A DNA stretch of 64,000 bases, from positions 1 through 64,000 of the forward strand of contig JANNPZ010000019.1 of assembly GCA_031400505.1 (NCBI GenBank), given 5' to 3'. Each line of letters starts with the position of its first letter. The first letter of the stretch is position 1. The position numbers were made by a program, and so were the translations under genes. The notes under the pieces were generated by a model, which searched no databases, was not told the DNA's origin, and was given only the letters and a program-made list of their open reading frames with translations. This stretch comes from JAIYDJ01 sp031400505 (GTDB lineage: Bacteria > Pseudomonadota > Alphaproteobacteria > Rhodobacterales > Rhodobacteraceae). Shown piece after piece: positions 44,758 to 53,389 of the stretch.

Positions 44758-45228
44758 TCAGGCGACAATGATCCAGGGGGCGGCGAAGGGATGCTCTTCA
44801 AGATTGGGGGTTGGTCCGATCCGGTCGATCACGACGAAAAGGCCTGGCGCGTGCAGGGGGGTCAGCACGCCATGCCAGGTGCCGCGATGCAGATTGATGC
44901 CCTGCCGGCCATTGGTCAGGAACGCGCGCGGTGCGGCTTGGGGGTTTGGGGCCACGACGACGAGGAAAGGGTGTTCTGTCATCGGCACGAAGGCCTGGCT
45001 GCCCTCGGGGTGACGCTCGATCAGGGTCAGGGCGTAGGGCAGGCTGCAGGGCTCAGCGAGAAAGGTCGAAAGACCTGCCCGAGCGTCTCCGAAGTCAAGG
45101 CGCGCCTGGTCATGGTGGCGTTGGCAGAGGCCTGCGTTGATCGCGCGGTAGGGGCCCGTGGCATCGAGCACATCGCCGAAAGGGGCAAAGGCGGGGGCAG
45201 TCAGGGGTTCGGTTCTTATCTGGCGCAT
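44758..45228 (-). CDS. allA: Ureidoglycolate lyase
   Basis: 156 aa cupin-type lyase splitting ureidoglycolate into glyoxylate and urea. LTAPAFAPFGDVLDATG at the start, ERHPEGSQAFVPM and INLHRGTWHGVLTPL are AllA signatures. It is the last enzyme of the urate pathway on this strand, downstream of the ureidoglycine aminohydrolase gene and separated from it by repeat copy E. Confidence 0.94.
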   Translation of the reverse strand: MRQIRTEPLTAPAFAPFGDVLDATGPYRAINAGLCQRHHDQARLDFGDARAGLSTFLAEPCSLPYALTLIERHPEGSQAFVPMTEHPFLVVVAPNPQAAPRAFLTNGRQGINLHRGTWHGVLTPLHAPGLFVVIDRIGPTPNLEEHPFAAPWIIVA

Positions 45229-45250
45229 GATCGTCCTTTTGCCCGCGGCC

Positions 45251-45303
45251 GGGGGGTTTCACACCCCCCGGACTCCCCGAGGGATATTTGTAAACAGATG
45301 ATG
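45251..45303 (+). repeat. Intergenic hairpin-plus-core repeat, copy E
   Basis: A GC hairpin GGGGGGT-TTCAC-ACCCCCC (45251-45269) is followed by CTCCCCGAGG and the core GATATTTGTA-AACAGATGATG (45283-45303). It sits between two minus-strand genes, its core four bases from the stop codon of the ureidoglycine aminohydrolase gene. Confidence 0.7.
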
Positions 45304-45307
45304 AACG

Positions 45308-46150
45308 CTAGCGGGCGACACCAAAGCCACCTGGGCCGCGCAGTCTGGCGTGGCGGTTGATGTCTTTGTAGAGAAGGTATCGGAACGGGCCGGGGCCAGC
45401 GGCGTAACAGGCTTGCGGGCAAAAGGCGCGCAACCACATGTAGTCACCGGCCTCGACCTCGACCCAGTCGGTATTGATTTTGTACACCGCGCGGCCCTGC
45501 AGCACATAAAGGCCGTGTTCCATCACATGGGTTTCCTCGAACGGGATCAGGCCGCCGGGTTGGAAGGTCACGATGTTGACCTGCATGTCATGGGAGAGGT
45601 CGTCATTTGCGGTAAAGCGGGTGGTAGCCCAGGCGCCGTCGGTGTCGGGCATCGGGGTTGGGGCGTGATCCTGGTCGCGGGTGACGAAGGGTGCCGGGGT
45701 GGGCCAGCGGGGGGCTGGTTCGTAGAGTTTGCGGATCCAGTGCAGTTTGGTGGGGGTATCGTCGGAGTTGTGCAGGGTCCAGTCGGTGGCGGGGGGGATA
45801 TAGGCATAGCTGCCGGGGGCAAGCGGGTAGCGGGCGCCGTTCAGCATCAGCGTGGGTTGGCCGTGGGTGATGAACAGCACACCTTCGACGCCAGGATCGG
45901 GTTCGGGGGATTGCGCGCCGCCTTGCGGGGCGACATCGAGGATGTAATGCGCGAAGGTTTCCGAAAAACCGGTCATCGGGCGGGCGATGATCCAGGCGCG
46001 GGTGTTTTGCCAGCCGGGCAGTTGGCTGGTGACGATTTCGGTCATCACGCCCTGCGGGATGACCGCGTAGGCGGTGGTGAAGATAGCGCGTCCCGTGTGT
46101 AGCGCGGTTTGCGGGGGCAGGCCATCGCGAGGAGCGGCGTAGGAGGTCAT
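45308..46150 (-). CDS. allE: (S)-Ureidoglycine aminohydrolase
   Basis: 280 aa bicupin manganese enzyme that releases ammonia from ureidoglycine to form ureidoglycolate. The second cupin carries PFEETHVMEHGLYVLQG, the metal site, near residue 205; the first cupin has HYILDVAPQGG and SYAYIPPATDWTLHN. It begins in an ATGA overlap with the puuE/uraD fusion, so it is co-translated with the preceding step's gene. Confidence 0.93.
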   Translation of the reverse strand: MTSYAAPRDGLPPQTALHTGRAIFTTAYAVIPQGVMTEIVTSQLPGWQNTRAWIIARPMTGFSETFAHYILDVAPQGGAQSPEPDPGVEGVLFITHGQPTLMLNGARYPLAPGSYAYIPPATDWTLHNSDDTPTKLHWIRKLYEPAPRWPTPAPFVTRDQDHAPTPMPDTDGAWATTRFTANDDLSHDMQVNIVTFQPGGLIPFEETHVMEHGLYVLQGRAVYKINTDWVEVEAGDYMWLRAFCPQACYAAGPGPFRYLLYKDINRHARLRGPGGFGVAR

Positions 46151-47565
46151 GGGAGCAGGGCTTTCAGGCGGAGAAGGGCAATGCGTTCGACGGCGGCACA
46201 GGCGGTTCGCAGTTCGGTTGTGCTATCGTTGGCAAGGCGGGATTGGAAGGCGGCCAGAATGCTGGCCTTGGTATTGTCGCGCACGGCGATGATGAAGGGG
46301 AAGCCGTGTTTGGCGGTGTAGGCGGTGTTCAGGGCATCAAGTTCAGCGCGCTCGGCATCGGTTAGGGCGTCAAGGGCGGCGGAGGATTGCTCGGCGGTGC
46401 TTTCGGGCGTCAGTCGTTTGGCGAGGCTGAGTTTGCCCGCAAGGTCGGGGTGTGCGCGCAGCGTGGCGAGGCGTTCGGCGTGGGGCGCGCTGCGGAAGGC
46501 GCGGCAGAGGGCGTTGTGCAGGCCTGCGGCCCCATCATGGGCGGGACCGAGTTCAAGGGCGTGGGCGCGGGCGGCGATCCAGGATGAATGTTCGAAAATG
46601 CCACCATAGGTTGTGACGAACTCTTCAAGCGACATCTGAGAGGGGCGGTTGAAGCGCTTGTTCGGATGGGTATTTGCCCAATGCCTGGCGATCTGGGTGC
46701 GGGTCGCGAACCAGACTGCGTTGTGGGATTTTGCATAGTCGAGAAAACGTTTGAGGCCAGCGATTTTCCCCGGGCGGCCAATCAGACGGCAGTGCAGGCC
46801 GATCGAGAACATTCTGGCTGCGCCTTGTTCTCCTTCGGCGTAGAGAGTGTCGAAACTGTCCCTGAGGTAGCGGAAAAACTGCTCGCCACAGGTGTAGCCA
46901 GGGGCGGTGGCAAAACGCATGTCGTTGGCTTCCAGCGTGTAGGGGATCACCAGTTGATCGCGGTCGGGCAGCTCGAGCCAATAGGGCAGATCATCGTCGT
47001 AGCTGTCCGAGATCCAGGCGAAGGCGCCGGTTTCGGCGGTCAGGCGGACAGTGTTGATCGAGCAGCGCCCGGTATACCAGCCGGTGGGGGGGCTGCCGAC
47101 AACTTCGGTGTGCAGGCGAATGGCTTCGGTGATCTGGGCGCGTTCGGTGGGCTCGTCCATGTCACGATGATCGACCCATTTGAGGCCGTGGCTGGCGACG
47201 TCCCAGTGAGCCGCGTTCATGGCGGCAACATGTTCGGGGGCGCGGGCGAGGGCGGTGGCGACGCCGTAGACGGTGATGGGGATGTCTTCGGTGGTGAAAA
47301 GGCGGTGCAGGCGCCAGAAGCCTGCGCGGGCGCCGTAGTCGTAAAGCGACTCCATGTTCCAGTGGCGCTGACCGGGCCATGACGCGGCACCGGCGATGTC
47401 CGACAGGAACGCCTCGGACCCTGCGTCACCGTGCAGGATGTTGTTTTCGCCGCCTTCTTCGAAATTAAGCACTAGCGAAATGGCGATTTTTGCACCGTTC
47501 GGCCATGCGCCATCGGGCGGGGTTGGGCCGTGGCCTCGGAAGTCGCGGGGGTAGCGGGGGGGCAT
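46147..47565 (-). CDS. Allantoinase PuuE fused to OHCU decarboxylase
   Basis: 472 aa two-domain protein. Residues about 1-305 are a NodB-type polysaccharide-deacetylase-fold allantoinase (PuuE: YPRDFRGHGPTPP, LNFEEGGENNIL, SHGLKWVDHRDM). Residues about 310-472 are 2-oxo-4-hydroxy-4-carboxy-5-ureidoimidazoline (OHCU) decarboxylase (FVTTYGGIFEHSSWIA, RAHPDLAG, LNTAYTAKHGFPFI). One chain thus makes S-allantoin and opens it. The start at 47565 follows AAAGGAG; earlier ATGs lack support. Confidence 0.94.
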   Translation of the reverse strand: MPPRYPRDFRGHGPTPPDGAWPNGAKIAISLVLNFEEGGENNILHGDAGSEAFLSDIAGAASWPGQRHWNMESLYDYGARAGFWRLHRLFTTEDIPITVYGVATALARAPEHVAAMNAAHWDVASHGLKWVDHRDMDEPTERAQITEAIRLHTEVVGSPPTGWYTGRCSINTVRLTAETGAFAWISDSYDDDLPYWLELPDRDQLVIPYTLEANDMRFATAPGYTCGEQFFRYLRDSFDTLYAEGEQGAARMFSIGLHCRLIGRPGKIAGLKRFLDYAKSHNAVWFATRTQIARHWANTHPNKRFNRPSQMSLEEFVTTYGGIFEHSSWIAARAHALELGPAHDGAAGLHNALCRAFRSAPHAERLATLRAHPDLAGKLSLAKRLTPESTAEQSSAALDALTDAERAELDALNTAYTAKHGFPFIIAVRDNTKASILAAFQSRLANDSTTELRTACAAVERIALLRLKALLP

Positions 47566-47707
47566 GGCGTCTCCTTTGGGGCAGGCTATGCGGGAACGGG
47601 ACCGAGTACTTTCAGAAAATCGCAATAGGTGTTGTGGTGCAATCAGGTGGTCGCATCTGGGAGCGGGTTTGCGCTAGGATCGGCTTGAAGGCACTAAGGG
47701 GAGGCGA

Positions 47708-48076
47708 ATGGTGGGTGGACTTGGCGGGCGGTTGACGACGCATGTGCTGGATACGGCGCGGGGGATGCCGGCAGCGGGGGTGAAGATCACGCTCTACAAG
47801 ATCAACGGGATGAGCCACCGCAAGATGCTGGAGGCGGTGACCAATGCCGACGGGCGGTGCGACGCGCCGTTGCTGGCGGGGGACATGCTGGTCGCGGGAA
47901 CGTATGAGCTGGTGTTTGCGGCGGGGGCGTATCTGCGCAGCACCGGGCAGGCGCCAGAGGGCGTGCTGTTTCTGGACGAGATTCCGATCCGCTTTGGCGT
48001 GACGGATGCCGGGGCGCATTACCATGTACCTTTGTTGATCAGCCCGTTTGCCTATTCGACTTATCGGGGAAGCTGA
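47708..48076 (+). CDS. uraH: 5-Hydroxyisourate hydrolase
   Basis: 122 aa transthyretin-like enzyme hydrolysing 5-hydroxyisourate to OHCU. The N-terminal LTTHVLDTARGMPAAGV and the invariant C-terminus YRGS are present. Divergent from the puuE/uraD fusion and convergent with the LysR gene. AAGGGGAGGCGA precedes the ATG. Confidence 0.95.
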   Translation: MVGGLGGRLTTHVLDTARGMPAAGVKITLYKINGMSHRKMLEAVTNADGRCDAPLLAGDMLVAGTYELVFAAGAYLRSTGQAPEGVLFLDEIPIRFGVTDAGAHYHVPLLISPFAYSTYRGS

Positions 48077-48084
48077 AGCGATGC

Positions 48085-49014
48085 TCAGCGCATCCCTGCG
48101 GTCGCTTTTCGCAAGGCGTCGCGAATGTGGTCTGCGAGGTAGTCGGTGAACAGGCGCACCTTGGGGTCCTTCAGGCGGCGGTGCTGGCTGAGCGCGGACA
48201 GTTGGGTGGGTTTGGGGGGCGTGGCGGTAGCGACGGGGATCAGGCGGCCATCGCGCAGATAATCGGCCACCTCGAACAGCGGTTTGAGGATGATGCCGCG
48301 GCCATCCAGTGCCCAGTTGGTCAGCACGTCGCCGTCGTCCGTCTCGAAAGGGCCGGTAATTTCGTACCTGCGGGGTCCGTCGGGGGTTTGCAGGGTCCAT
48401 TGGAATTCCTTCGCGCCGGGGAATCGCAGGTTCAGGCAATCGTGGCGGTCGGTGATCAACGCATCGCCGTTGGCGGGCATGCCCCGTCGGGAGATGTAGG
48501 CGGGGGCCGCGCACAAAAGCCGCGGGCAGTCGGCGATCAGGCGGATTTTCAGGGTGCTATCGTCCAGAAGGCCGAGGTGGAATGCGACGTCGATCCCTTC
48601 GGCGGTGACATCGATGGTCCGGTCCGACAGGCGCAGCCGCACGTCGATCTGGGGATACAGGTCCTTGAACGCGGGTACCACTGGGGCGATCAGGCGGCGA
48701 CCGACGCCGAGCGGGGCCGCCACAAAAATCGTGCCGCGCGGGTTTTGGGTGACATCCATCACCGCGGCTTCGGCATCGTCAATGGCATCGAGGATTTTGC
48801 GGGCACCATCAAGGAAGATGCGGCCGTTTTCAGTCGGCTGCAAACTGCGCGTGGTGCGCGAGAACAAGCGGACGCCGAGGTGCTTTTCCAATTCCGAGAT
48901 TCGCGCGGACGCCACGGCGGGAGAGGTGCGTTGGTCGCGGGCAGCCGCGCTCATGCTGCCCAATTCGTAGACACGGACGAACATGCGGATGGTGTTGACA
49001 TAGGACATGATCAT
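48085..49014 (-). CDS. LysR family transcriptional regulator
   Basis: 309 aa. Helix-turn-helix at about 4-62 (YVNTIRMFVRVYELGSMSAA, DQRTSPAVASARISELEKHL), then a LysR substrate-binding domain. Divergent from puuD, 89 bases apart, and convergent with uraH, so it is the likely regulator of the urate genes; the inducer is not known from sequence. Confidence 0.9.
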   Translation of the reverse strand: MIMSYVNTIRMFVRVYELGSMSAAARDQRTSPAVASARISELEKHLGVRLFSRTTRSLQPTENGRIFLDGARKILDAIDDAEAAVMDVTQNPRGTIFVAAPLGVGRRLIAPVVPAFKDLYPQIDVRLRLSDRTIDVTAEGIDVAFHLGLLDDSTLKIRLIADCPRLLCAAPAYISRRGMPANGDALITDRHDCLNLRFPGAKEFQWTLQTPDGPRRYEITGPFETDDGDVLTNWALDGRGIILKPLFEVADYLRDGRLIPVATATPPKPTQLSALSQHRRLKDPKVRLFTDYLADHIRDALRKATAGMR

Positions 49015-49103
49015 TATCCCGGCGAGTTTGAAAGTGATCCCGCATTTGCTGGATTAACAGAAAGGCGACTTTTGCGATAGCGTGGATGCAAAGGGGATGC
49101 GGC

Positions 49104-50351
49104 ATGTATGATTGGGCGGTTTTGTGGGAATGGGTCGAGATCGCGGTGCGTTGGACGCATGTGATAACGGCCATCGCCTGGATCGGATCTTCGTTCTATT
49201 TCATCGCGCTGGATCTGGGGTTGCGCCAGACGCCGAGCCTGCCCGCGCTTGCGCATGGCGAGGAATGGCAGGTCCATGGCGGCGGGTTTTACCACATCAA
49301 CAAGTATCTGGTGGCCCCTTCGATGCTGCCCGAACATCTGACCTGGTTCAAATGGGAGAGTTACGCGACCTGGCTAACCGGGTTCGCGATGCTGGTGCTG
49401 GTCTATTACATTGGTGCGGACATGTATCTGCTGGATCCTGCGGTCGCCGATCTTGCGGCATGGCAGGCGGTTTGCATCTCGGTGGCGTCGCTTGCGGTGG
49501 GATGGGCGGTGTATGACACGATCTGCAAAAGCCGGTTCGGGGATGACAACACTCGGCTGATGCTGGGCCTTTATGTCATTCTGGTCGTAATGGCCTGGGG
49601 GTATACGCAGGTCTTTTCCGGCCGCGCGGCGCTGCTGCATCTGGGGGCGTTTACCGCGACGATCATGAGCGGCAACGTGTTCATGATCATCATGCCCAAT
49701 CAGCGGATCGTGGTGGCGGACCTGAAGGCGGGCCGGCAGCCGGACCCGAAATACGGCAAGATCGCCAAGCAGCGCAGCACGCATAACAACTATCTGACGC
49801 TGCCGGTGATCTTCCTGATGCTGTCGAACCACTATCCGCTGGTGTTTGCGACGGAATACAACTGGGTGATCGCGAGCCTTGTGTTCCTGATGGGGGTGAC
49901 GATCCGGCATTGGTTCAACACGCGCCACGCCCGCAAGGGCAGCCCGCACTGGACCTGGGGGGCGACGGCGGTGCTGTTTCTGGTCATCGCCTGGTTGTCC
50001 ACCGCGCCAATGCGGCTGGTTGAGGGGGAGGCGGCGCTAAGCGGGTCTGCGCTGCGGTTTGCCTCGGCGGACGGGTTCGAGGAAGTGACAGGGATCGTGC
50101 AGGGCCGCTGTTCGATGTGCCACGCCGCCGAGCCGGGATGGGAGGGGATGTACTGGCCACCGAAAGGCGTCGTGCTGGAGACGCCTGCGCAGATCGCACA
50201 AGCGGCGCGACGGATTTTCCTGCAGGCAGGTGTCAGCCACGCGATGCCGCCCGGGAACCTGACGTATATGGAACCGCAGGAGCGTGCTGCAATTGTGCGC
50301 TGGTTTCGGGCGGCGCACCAACCTTTGGCAGAGGGTGCTGACCGCCTTTAG
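49104..50351 (+). CDS. puuD: Membrane urate oxidase PuuD with C-terminal cytochrome c domain
   Basis: 415 aa. About eight to nine transmembrane helices (residues about 15-300) in the PuuD/urate hydroxylase family, for example TAIAWIGSSFYFIALD and HINKYLVAPSMLPEHL, followed by a periplasmic cytochrome c domain with heme motif CSMCH at residues 336-340 and a distal methionine candidate near AMPPGNLTYM. It oxidises urate to 5-hydroxyisourate and passes electrons to the respiratory chain rather than making peroxide. Start at 49104 after AAGGGG. Confidence 0.94.
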   Translation: MYDWAVLWEWVEIAVRWTHVITAIAWIGSSFYFIALDLGLRQTPSLPALAHGEEWQVHGGGFYHINKYLVAPSMLPEHLTWFKWESYATWLTGFAMLVLVYYIGADMYLLDPAVADLAAWQAVCISVASLAVGWAVYDTICKSRFGDDNTRLMLGLYVILVVMAWGYTQVFSGRAALLHLGAFTATIMSGNVFMIIMPNQRIVVADLKAGRQPDPKYGKIAKQRSTHNNYLTLPVIFLMLSNHYPLVFATEYNWVIASLVFLMGVTIRHWFNTRHARKGSPHWTWGATAVLFLVIAWLSTAPMRLVEGEAALSGSALRFASADGFEEVTGIVQGRCSMCHAAEPGWEGMYWPPKGVVLETPAQIAQAARRIFLQAGVSHAMPPGNLTYMEPQERAAIVRWFRAAHQPLAEGADRL

Positions 50352-50405
50352 GCCAGATGCCGAATCGGGACTGCCGCCGAAAAGCGCGGCAATCCCGAAA
50401 CGATG

Positions 50406-51407
50406 TCACAGCAGTTCGGCGACCTTAACGCTGCGCCCTTCCGCAACCGACATTAGTGCCGCATCGGCAAGTGCCAGCGCCAAAAGCCCATCCTGCCCGG
50501 TCGCAGGCATCGCCGTGCCTTGGCTTATCGCCTTCACGAAGGCCGCGATTTCGTTGGCGTAGGCGGCAGTATAGCGCGTCATGAAGAAGTTCAGCAAAGG
50601 TGCTGCGTGATATCCCGCCTTGTCGGCCAGCGTCACCCGGTTTTCGGCCTGATTTTCGGCCGCGATCATCCCGGCAGAGCCCAAAACCTCGATCCGTTGG
50701 TCATAGCCATAGGTCGCGCGGCGGCTGTTCGAAATGATGGCCTGACGCCCCGACGCTGTGCGCAAGATGACGTTCGCGCTGTCAAAATCGCCCAAAGCCG
50801 CGATTGCCGGGTCTGTCAGCACCGAAGCTGCTGCCTGCACGGTTTCCACTTCTTCGCCCAGCAACCAACGTGCCATGTCAAAATCGTGGATGGTCATGTC
50901 GCGGAAAATTCCACCCGAGCGTTTGATGTAGTCGGCGGGCGGCGCGCCGGGGTCGCGGCTGATGATCGTCACCATCTCGACCGATCCGATACGGCCTGCA
51001 TCGATGGCGGCCTTGACGGCCATGAAATCCGGATCGAACCTGCGATTGAAGCCGACCATCAAAGTGCCCTGAACCTCGGCTACGACCTTGAGGCAAGCGG
51101 CAACTCTGGCCAATGACAGATCAACCGGCTTTTCGCAGAAAACCGCCTTGCCGGCGCGCACGAACTGTTCGATCAGGTCGGCGTGGGTGTCGGTGGGCGT
51201 GCAGATCACGACGGCGTCAATATCCTGGGAGGCGAGGATTGCATCGATGCTGCGGATGTCGCAGCCGTAGGCAGACTTGACGGCCTCGGCCGCGGCGGTG
51301 ACGGGGTCTGCAATCGCGATCAGTCCCGCTCCGGGGGTTGCGGCCACGGCACGGGCGTGGACCTGGCCGATGCGGCCCGCCCCGAGGATGGCGAAGTTCA
51401 GTGTCAT
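50406..51407 (-). CDS. Gfo/Idh/MocA-family inositol 2-dehydrogenase-like protein
   Basis: 333 aa NAD(P)-dependent oxidoreductase. Rossmann motif LGAGRIGQVHARAV at residues 8-21, substrate-domain strings VFCEKPVDLSLA and GGIFRDMTIHDFDMARW are typical of IolG and MocA. It follows the transporter genes with a 34-base gap on the same strand and would oxidise the imported inositol-type substrate. The start at 51407 follows AAGGAAAA. Confidence 0.9.
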   Translation of the reverse strand: MTLNFAILGAGRIGQVHARAVAATPGAGLIAIADPVTAAAEAVKSAYGCDIRSIDAILASQDIDAVVICTPTDTHADLIEQFVRAGKAVFCEKPVDLSLARVAACLKVVAEVQGTLMVGFNRRFDPDFMAVKAAIDAGRIGSVEMVTIISRDPGAPPADYIKRSGGIFRDMTIHDFDMARWLLGEEVETVQAAASVLTDPAIAALGDFDSANVILRTASGRQAIISNSRRATYGYDQRIEVLGSAGMIAAENQAENRVTLADKAGYHAAPLLNFFMTRYTAAYANEIAAFVKAISQGTAMPATGQDGLLALALADAALMSVAEGRSVKVAELL

Positions 51408-51441
51408 GGTGTTTTCCTTGTTTCGGTCATTTGGATGCGAC

Positions 51442-52215
51442 CTAAGCCGCGCCTTCGAATTCTGCTCCGGTCTTTGCCCCGGTAATGTAGGCCACCACGT
51501 CCTGCCCGTCGGTGTCTTGTTTGCGCAGATTGGCGACGATGCGGCCGCGCCGAAAGACCACGATGCGATCAACCAGATCGAACACCTGCCGCATGTTGTG
51601 GCTGACCAGGATCAACGGCTCTCCTGCGTCTTTCAGGGTGCGGATGATGTTTTCAACCTGTGCTGTCTCTTGCACGCCCAAGGCCGCCGTCGGTTCGTCC
51701 ATGATCACAAGTTTGGACTTGAAGGCGGCCGTGCGTGCGATGGCCACACATTGCCGCTGCCCACCGCTCATGTTGCGGATGGTGTTCATCAGGTTGGGAA
51801 TCTTGACCCCGGTTTTTACCAACGCCGCCATCGTGGCCTCGCGCATCGCCTTCTTGTCCAGAATAGAGAACGGGCCGAGGTTGAAGCGGATCTTTTCGCG
51901 CCCCAGGAACAGGTTCGATGGAACGTCAAGATCGTCTGCCAGCGCAAGGGTCTGAAACACCGTCTCGATCCCGGCTTCGCGGGCTTCGATCGGCGACGTG
52001 AAGCTGTGCGAAACCCCGTCGAACAAGATCTCGCCACGCGTCGGCATCTCGACCCCGGTGATCTGCCGGACAAAGGTGGATTTTCCCGCCCCGTTGTCAC
52101 CCATGATCGCCACATGTTCGCCGCGCATCAAGGTAAAGTCGGCCTCGGTCAGCGCATGCACACCGCCGTAATGCTTGGTCAGACCGCGGGTTTCCAGAAT
52201 GAGATCGGCCATCAT
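51442..52215 (-). CDS. Sugar/inositol ABC transporter ATP-binding protein, single-domain
   Basis: 257 aa, one ABC domain only. Walker A GDNGAGKST, signature SGGQRQ and Walker B LVIMDEPTAA are intact. It has the same single-domain architecture as the xylose ATPase at 1507-2265, with shared strings such as TLALADDLD. The start overlaps the permease stop as ATGA. Likely drives the inositol-type importer. Confidence 0.9.
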   Translation of the reverse strand: MMADLILETRGLTKHYGGVHALTEADFTLMRGEHVAIMGDNGAGKSTFVRQITGVEMPTRGEILFDGVSHSFTSPIEAREAGIETVFQTLALADDLDVPSNLFLGREKIRFNLGPFSILDKKAMREATMAALVKTGVKIPNLMNTIRNMSGGQRQCVAIARTAAFKSKLVIMDEPTAALGVQETAQVENIIRTLKDAGEPLILVSHNMRQVFDLVDRIVVFRRGRIVANLRKQDTDGQDVVAYITGAKTGAEFEGAA

Positions 52216-53282
52216 CCGCGCCCCCGCTTGGTTTGCCGCCATTGGTCCAGCACCACGGCACCGACGATGATCACGCCCTTTACCATCTCTTGATAATACG
52301 CATCAAGCTTCAGGAACGTGAAACCCGAGATGATCACCCCAAAGATCAACGCGCCCAGACAGGTGCCGATGATCGACCCGCGCCCGCCTTGCAGACTTAT
52401 CCCGCCGATCACCGCCATGGCGATGGCGTCAAGCTCGTACATCACCCCCATGCCGGCCTGCGCCGTCAGGTTCTTGGACGACAGCACGATGGCCGCCAGC
52501 GCCGCCAGCGCCCCCGCGATGGTATAGACCAGCACCTTGTGACCGGTGACGTTGATCCCCGACATCCGCGCGGCCGCCTCGTTTGACCCGATGGCGTAGC
52601 AGTGCCGTCCATATTTCGTCTGCGTCATGATCAAATGAAACAGTATGGCAAGACTGACGAAGATCAGGACCGGCATCATGCCCTTGCCTATCGCGGCATA
52701 GCTTTCGGTCGGGAAAGAGATCGGATTGCCCTTGGACCACCATTTTGCGCATCCGCGCGCGGCGACCATCATGCCGAGGGTCGCAATGAACGGCGGGATG
52801 CGAGTGTATGCGATCAGCAGGCCGTTGACGAACCCCGCAAACAGCCCGCAGGCCAGACCGACGATCAGCGGTATGATCACCGGAAGATCCATCCAGCCGG
52901 CAGTGAAGATCGCCTTGGGGTTCGGACTACCGTTCACCACGGCCACTTGCGCAAAGCTCATCGTGACCATCGCCGTGATGCCGACGATTGATCCCGACGA
53001 CAGGTCGATTCCACCCGTGATGATCACCTGCGTCACGCCAAGCGCGATGATCCCCACGATGGCGACCTGCAAGATGATGATTTGCAGCCGTTGCTGGTTG
53101 AACAGCGTGTCAACGGTGTCGCGCGTGTTGAACAGGAAACTGTCCCCGACAAAGACCCGACCCAAAACTTCGAACGCCAGAATGATCAGGACCAGTGCGG
53201 CCAGAACGTTCAACTCGGGTGGTCGAGTGCGTCGTTTCGCGTCATAGGCCAGCCCGCCAATTCCATGCGTCGTGTTTGCCAT
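52212..53282 (-). CDS. Sugar/inositol ABC transporter permease
   Basis: 356 aa, BPD_transp_2 family. The hallmark IITGGIDLSSGSIVG is near residue 92, and KYGRHCYAIGSNEAAARMSG lies in the second half; about nine to ten helices are visible. Lies between the binding-protein and ATPase genes on the same strand, 107 bases downstream of the binding protein across a strong hairpin. Confidence 0.92.
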   Translation of the reverse strand: MANTTHGIGGLAYDAKRRTRPPELNVLAALVLIILAFEVLGRVFVGDSFLFNTRDTVDTLFNQQRLQIIILQVAIVGIIALGVTQVIITGGIDLSSGSIVGITAMVTMSFAQVAVVNGSPNPKAIFTAGWMDLPVIIPLIVGLACGLFAGFVNGLLIAYTRIPPFIATLGMMVAARGCAKWWSKGNPISFPTESYAAIGKGMMPVLIFVSLAILFHLIMTQTKYGRHCYAIGSNEAAARMSGINVTGHKVLVYTIAGALAALAAIVLSSKNLTAQAGMGVMYELDAIAMAVIGGISLQGGRGSIIGTCLGALIFGVIISGFTFLKLDAYYQEMVKGVIIVGAVVLDQWRQTKRGRG

Positions 53283-53341
53283 GGGTCGTCCTCCGCTTCA
53301 TGTGCCGGTCCCAGCCTGCATGATGCGGCTCGTTTCGGCAA

Positions 53342-53375
53342 AGAAAGGGCGACGCATGTGCGACGCCCTTTCTTG
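53342..53375 (-). terminator. Hairpin between binding-protein and permease genes
   Basis: Near-perfect 34-base inverted repeat with eleven and four paired bases separated by one A-A mismatch and a two-base loop: AAGAAAGGGCG arms. Read on the minus strand it follows the binding-protein stop by 14 bases and ends in a T-rich arm, so it likely attenuates read-through and raises binding-protein levels over permease. Confidence 0.7.
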
Positions 53376-53389
53376 TCTGGCAGGAAAGA

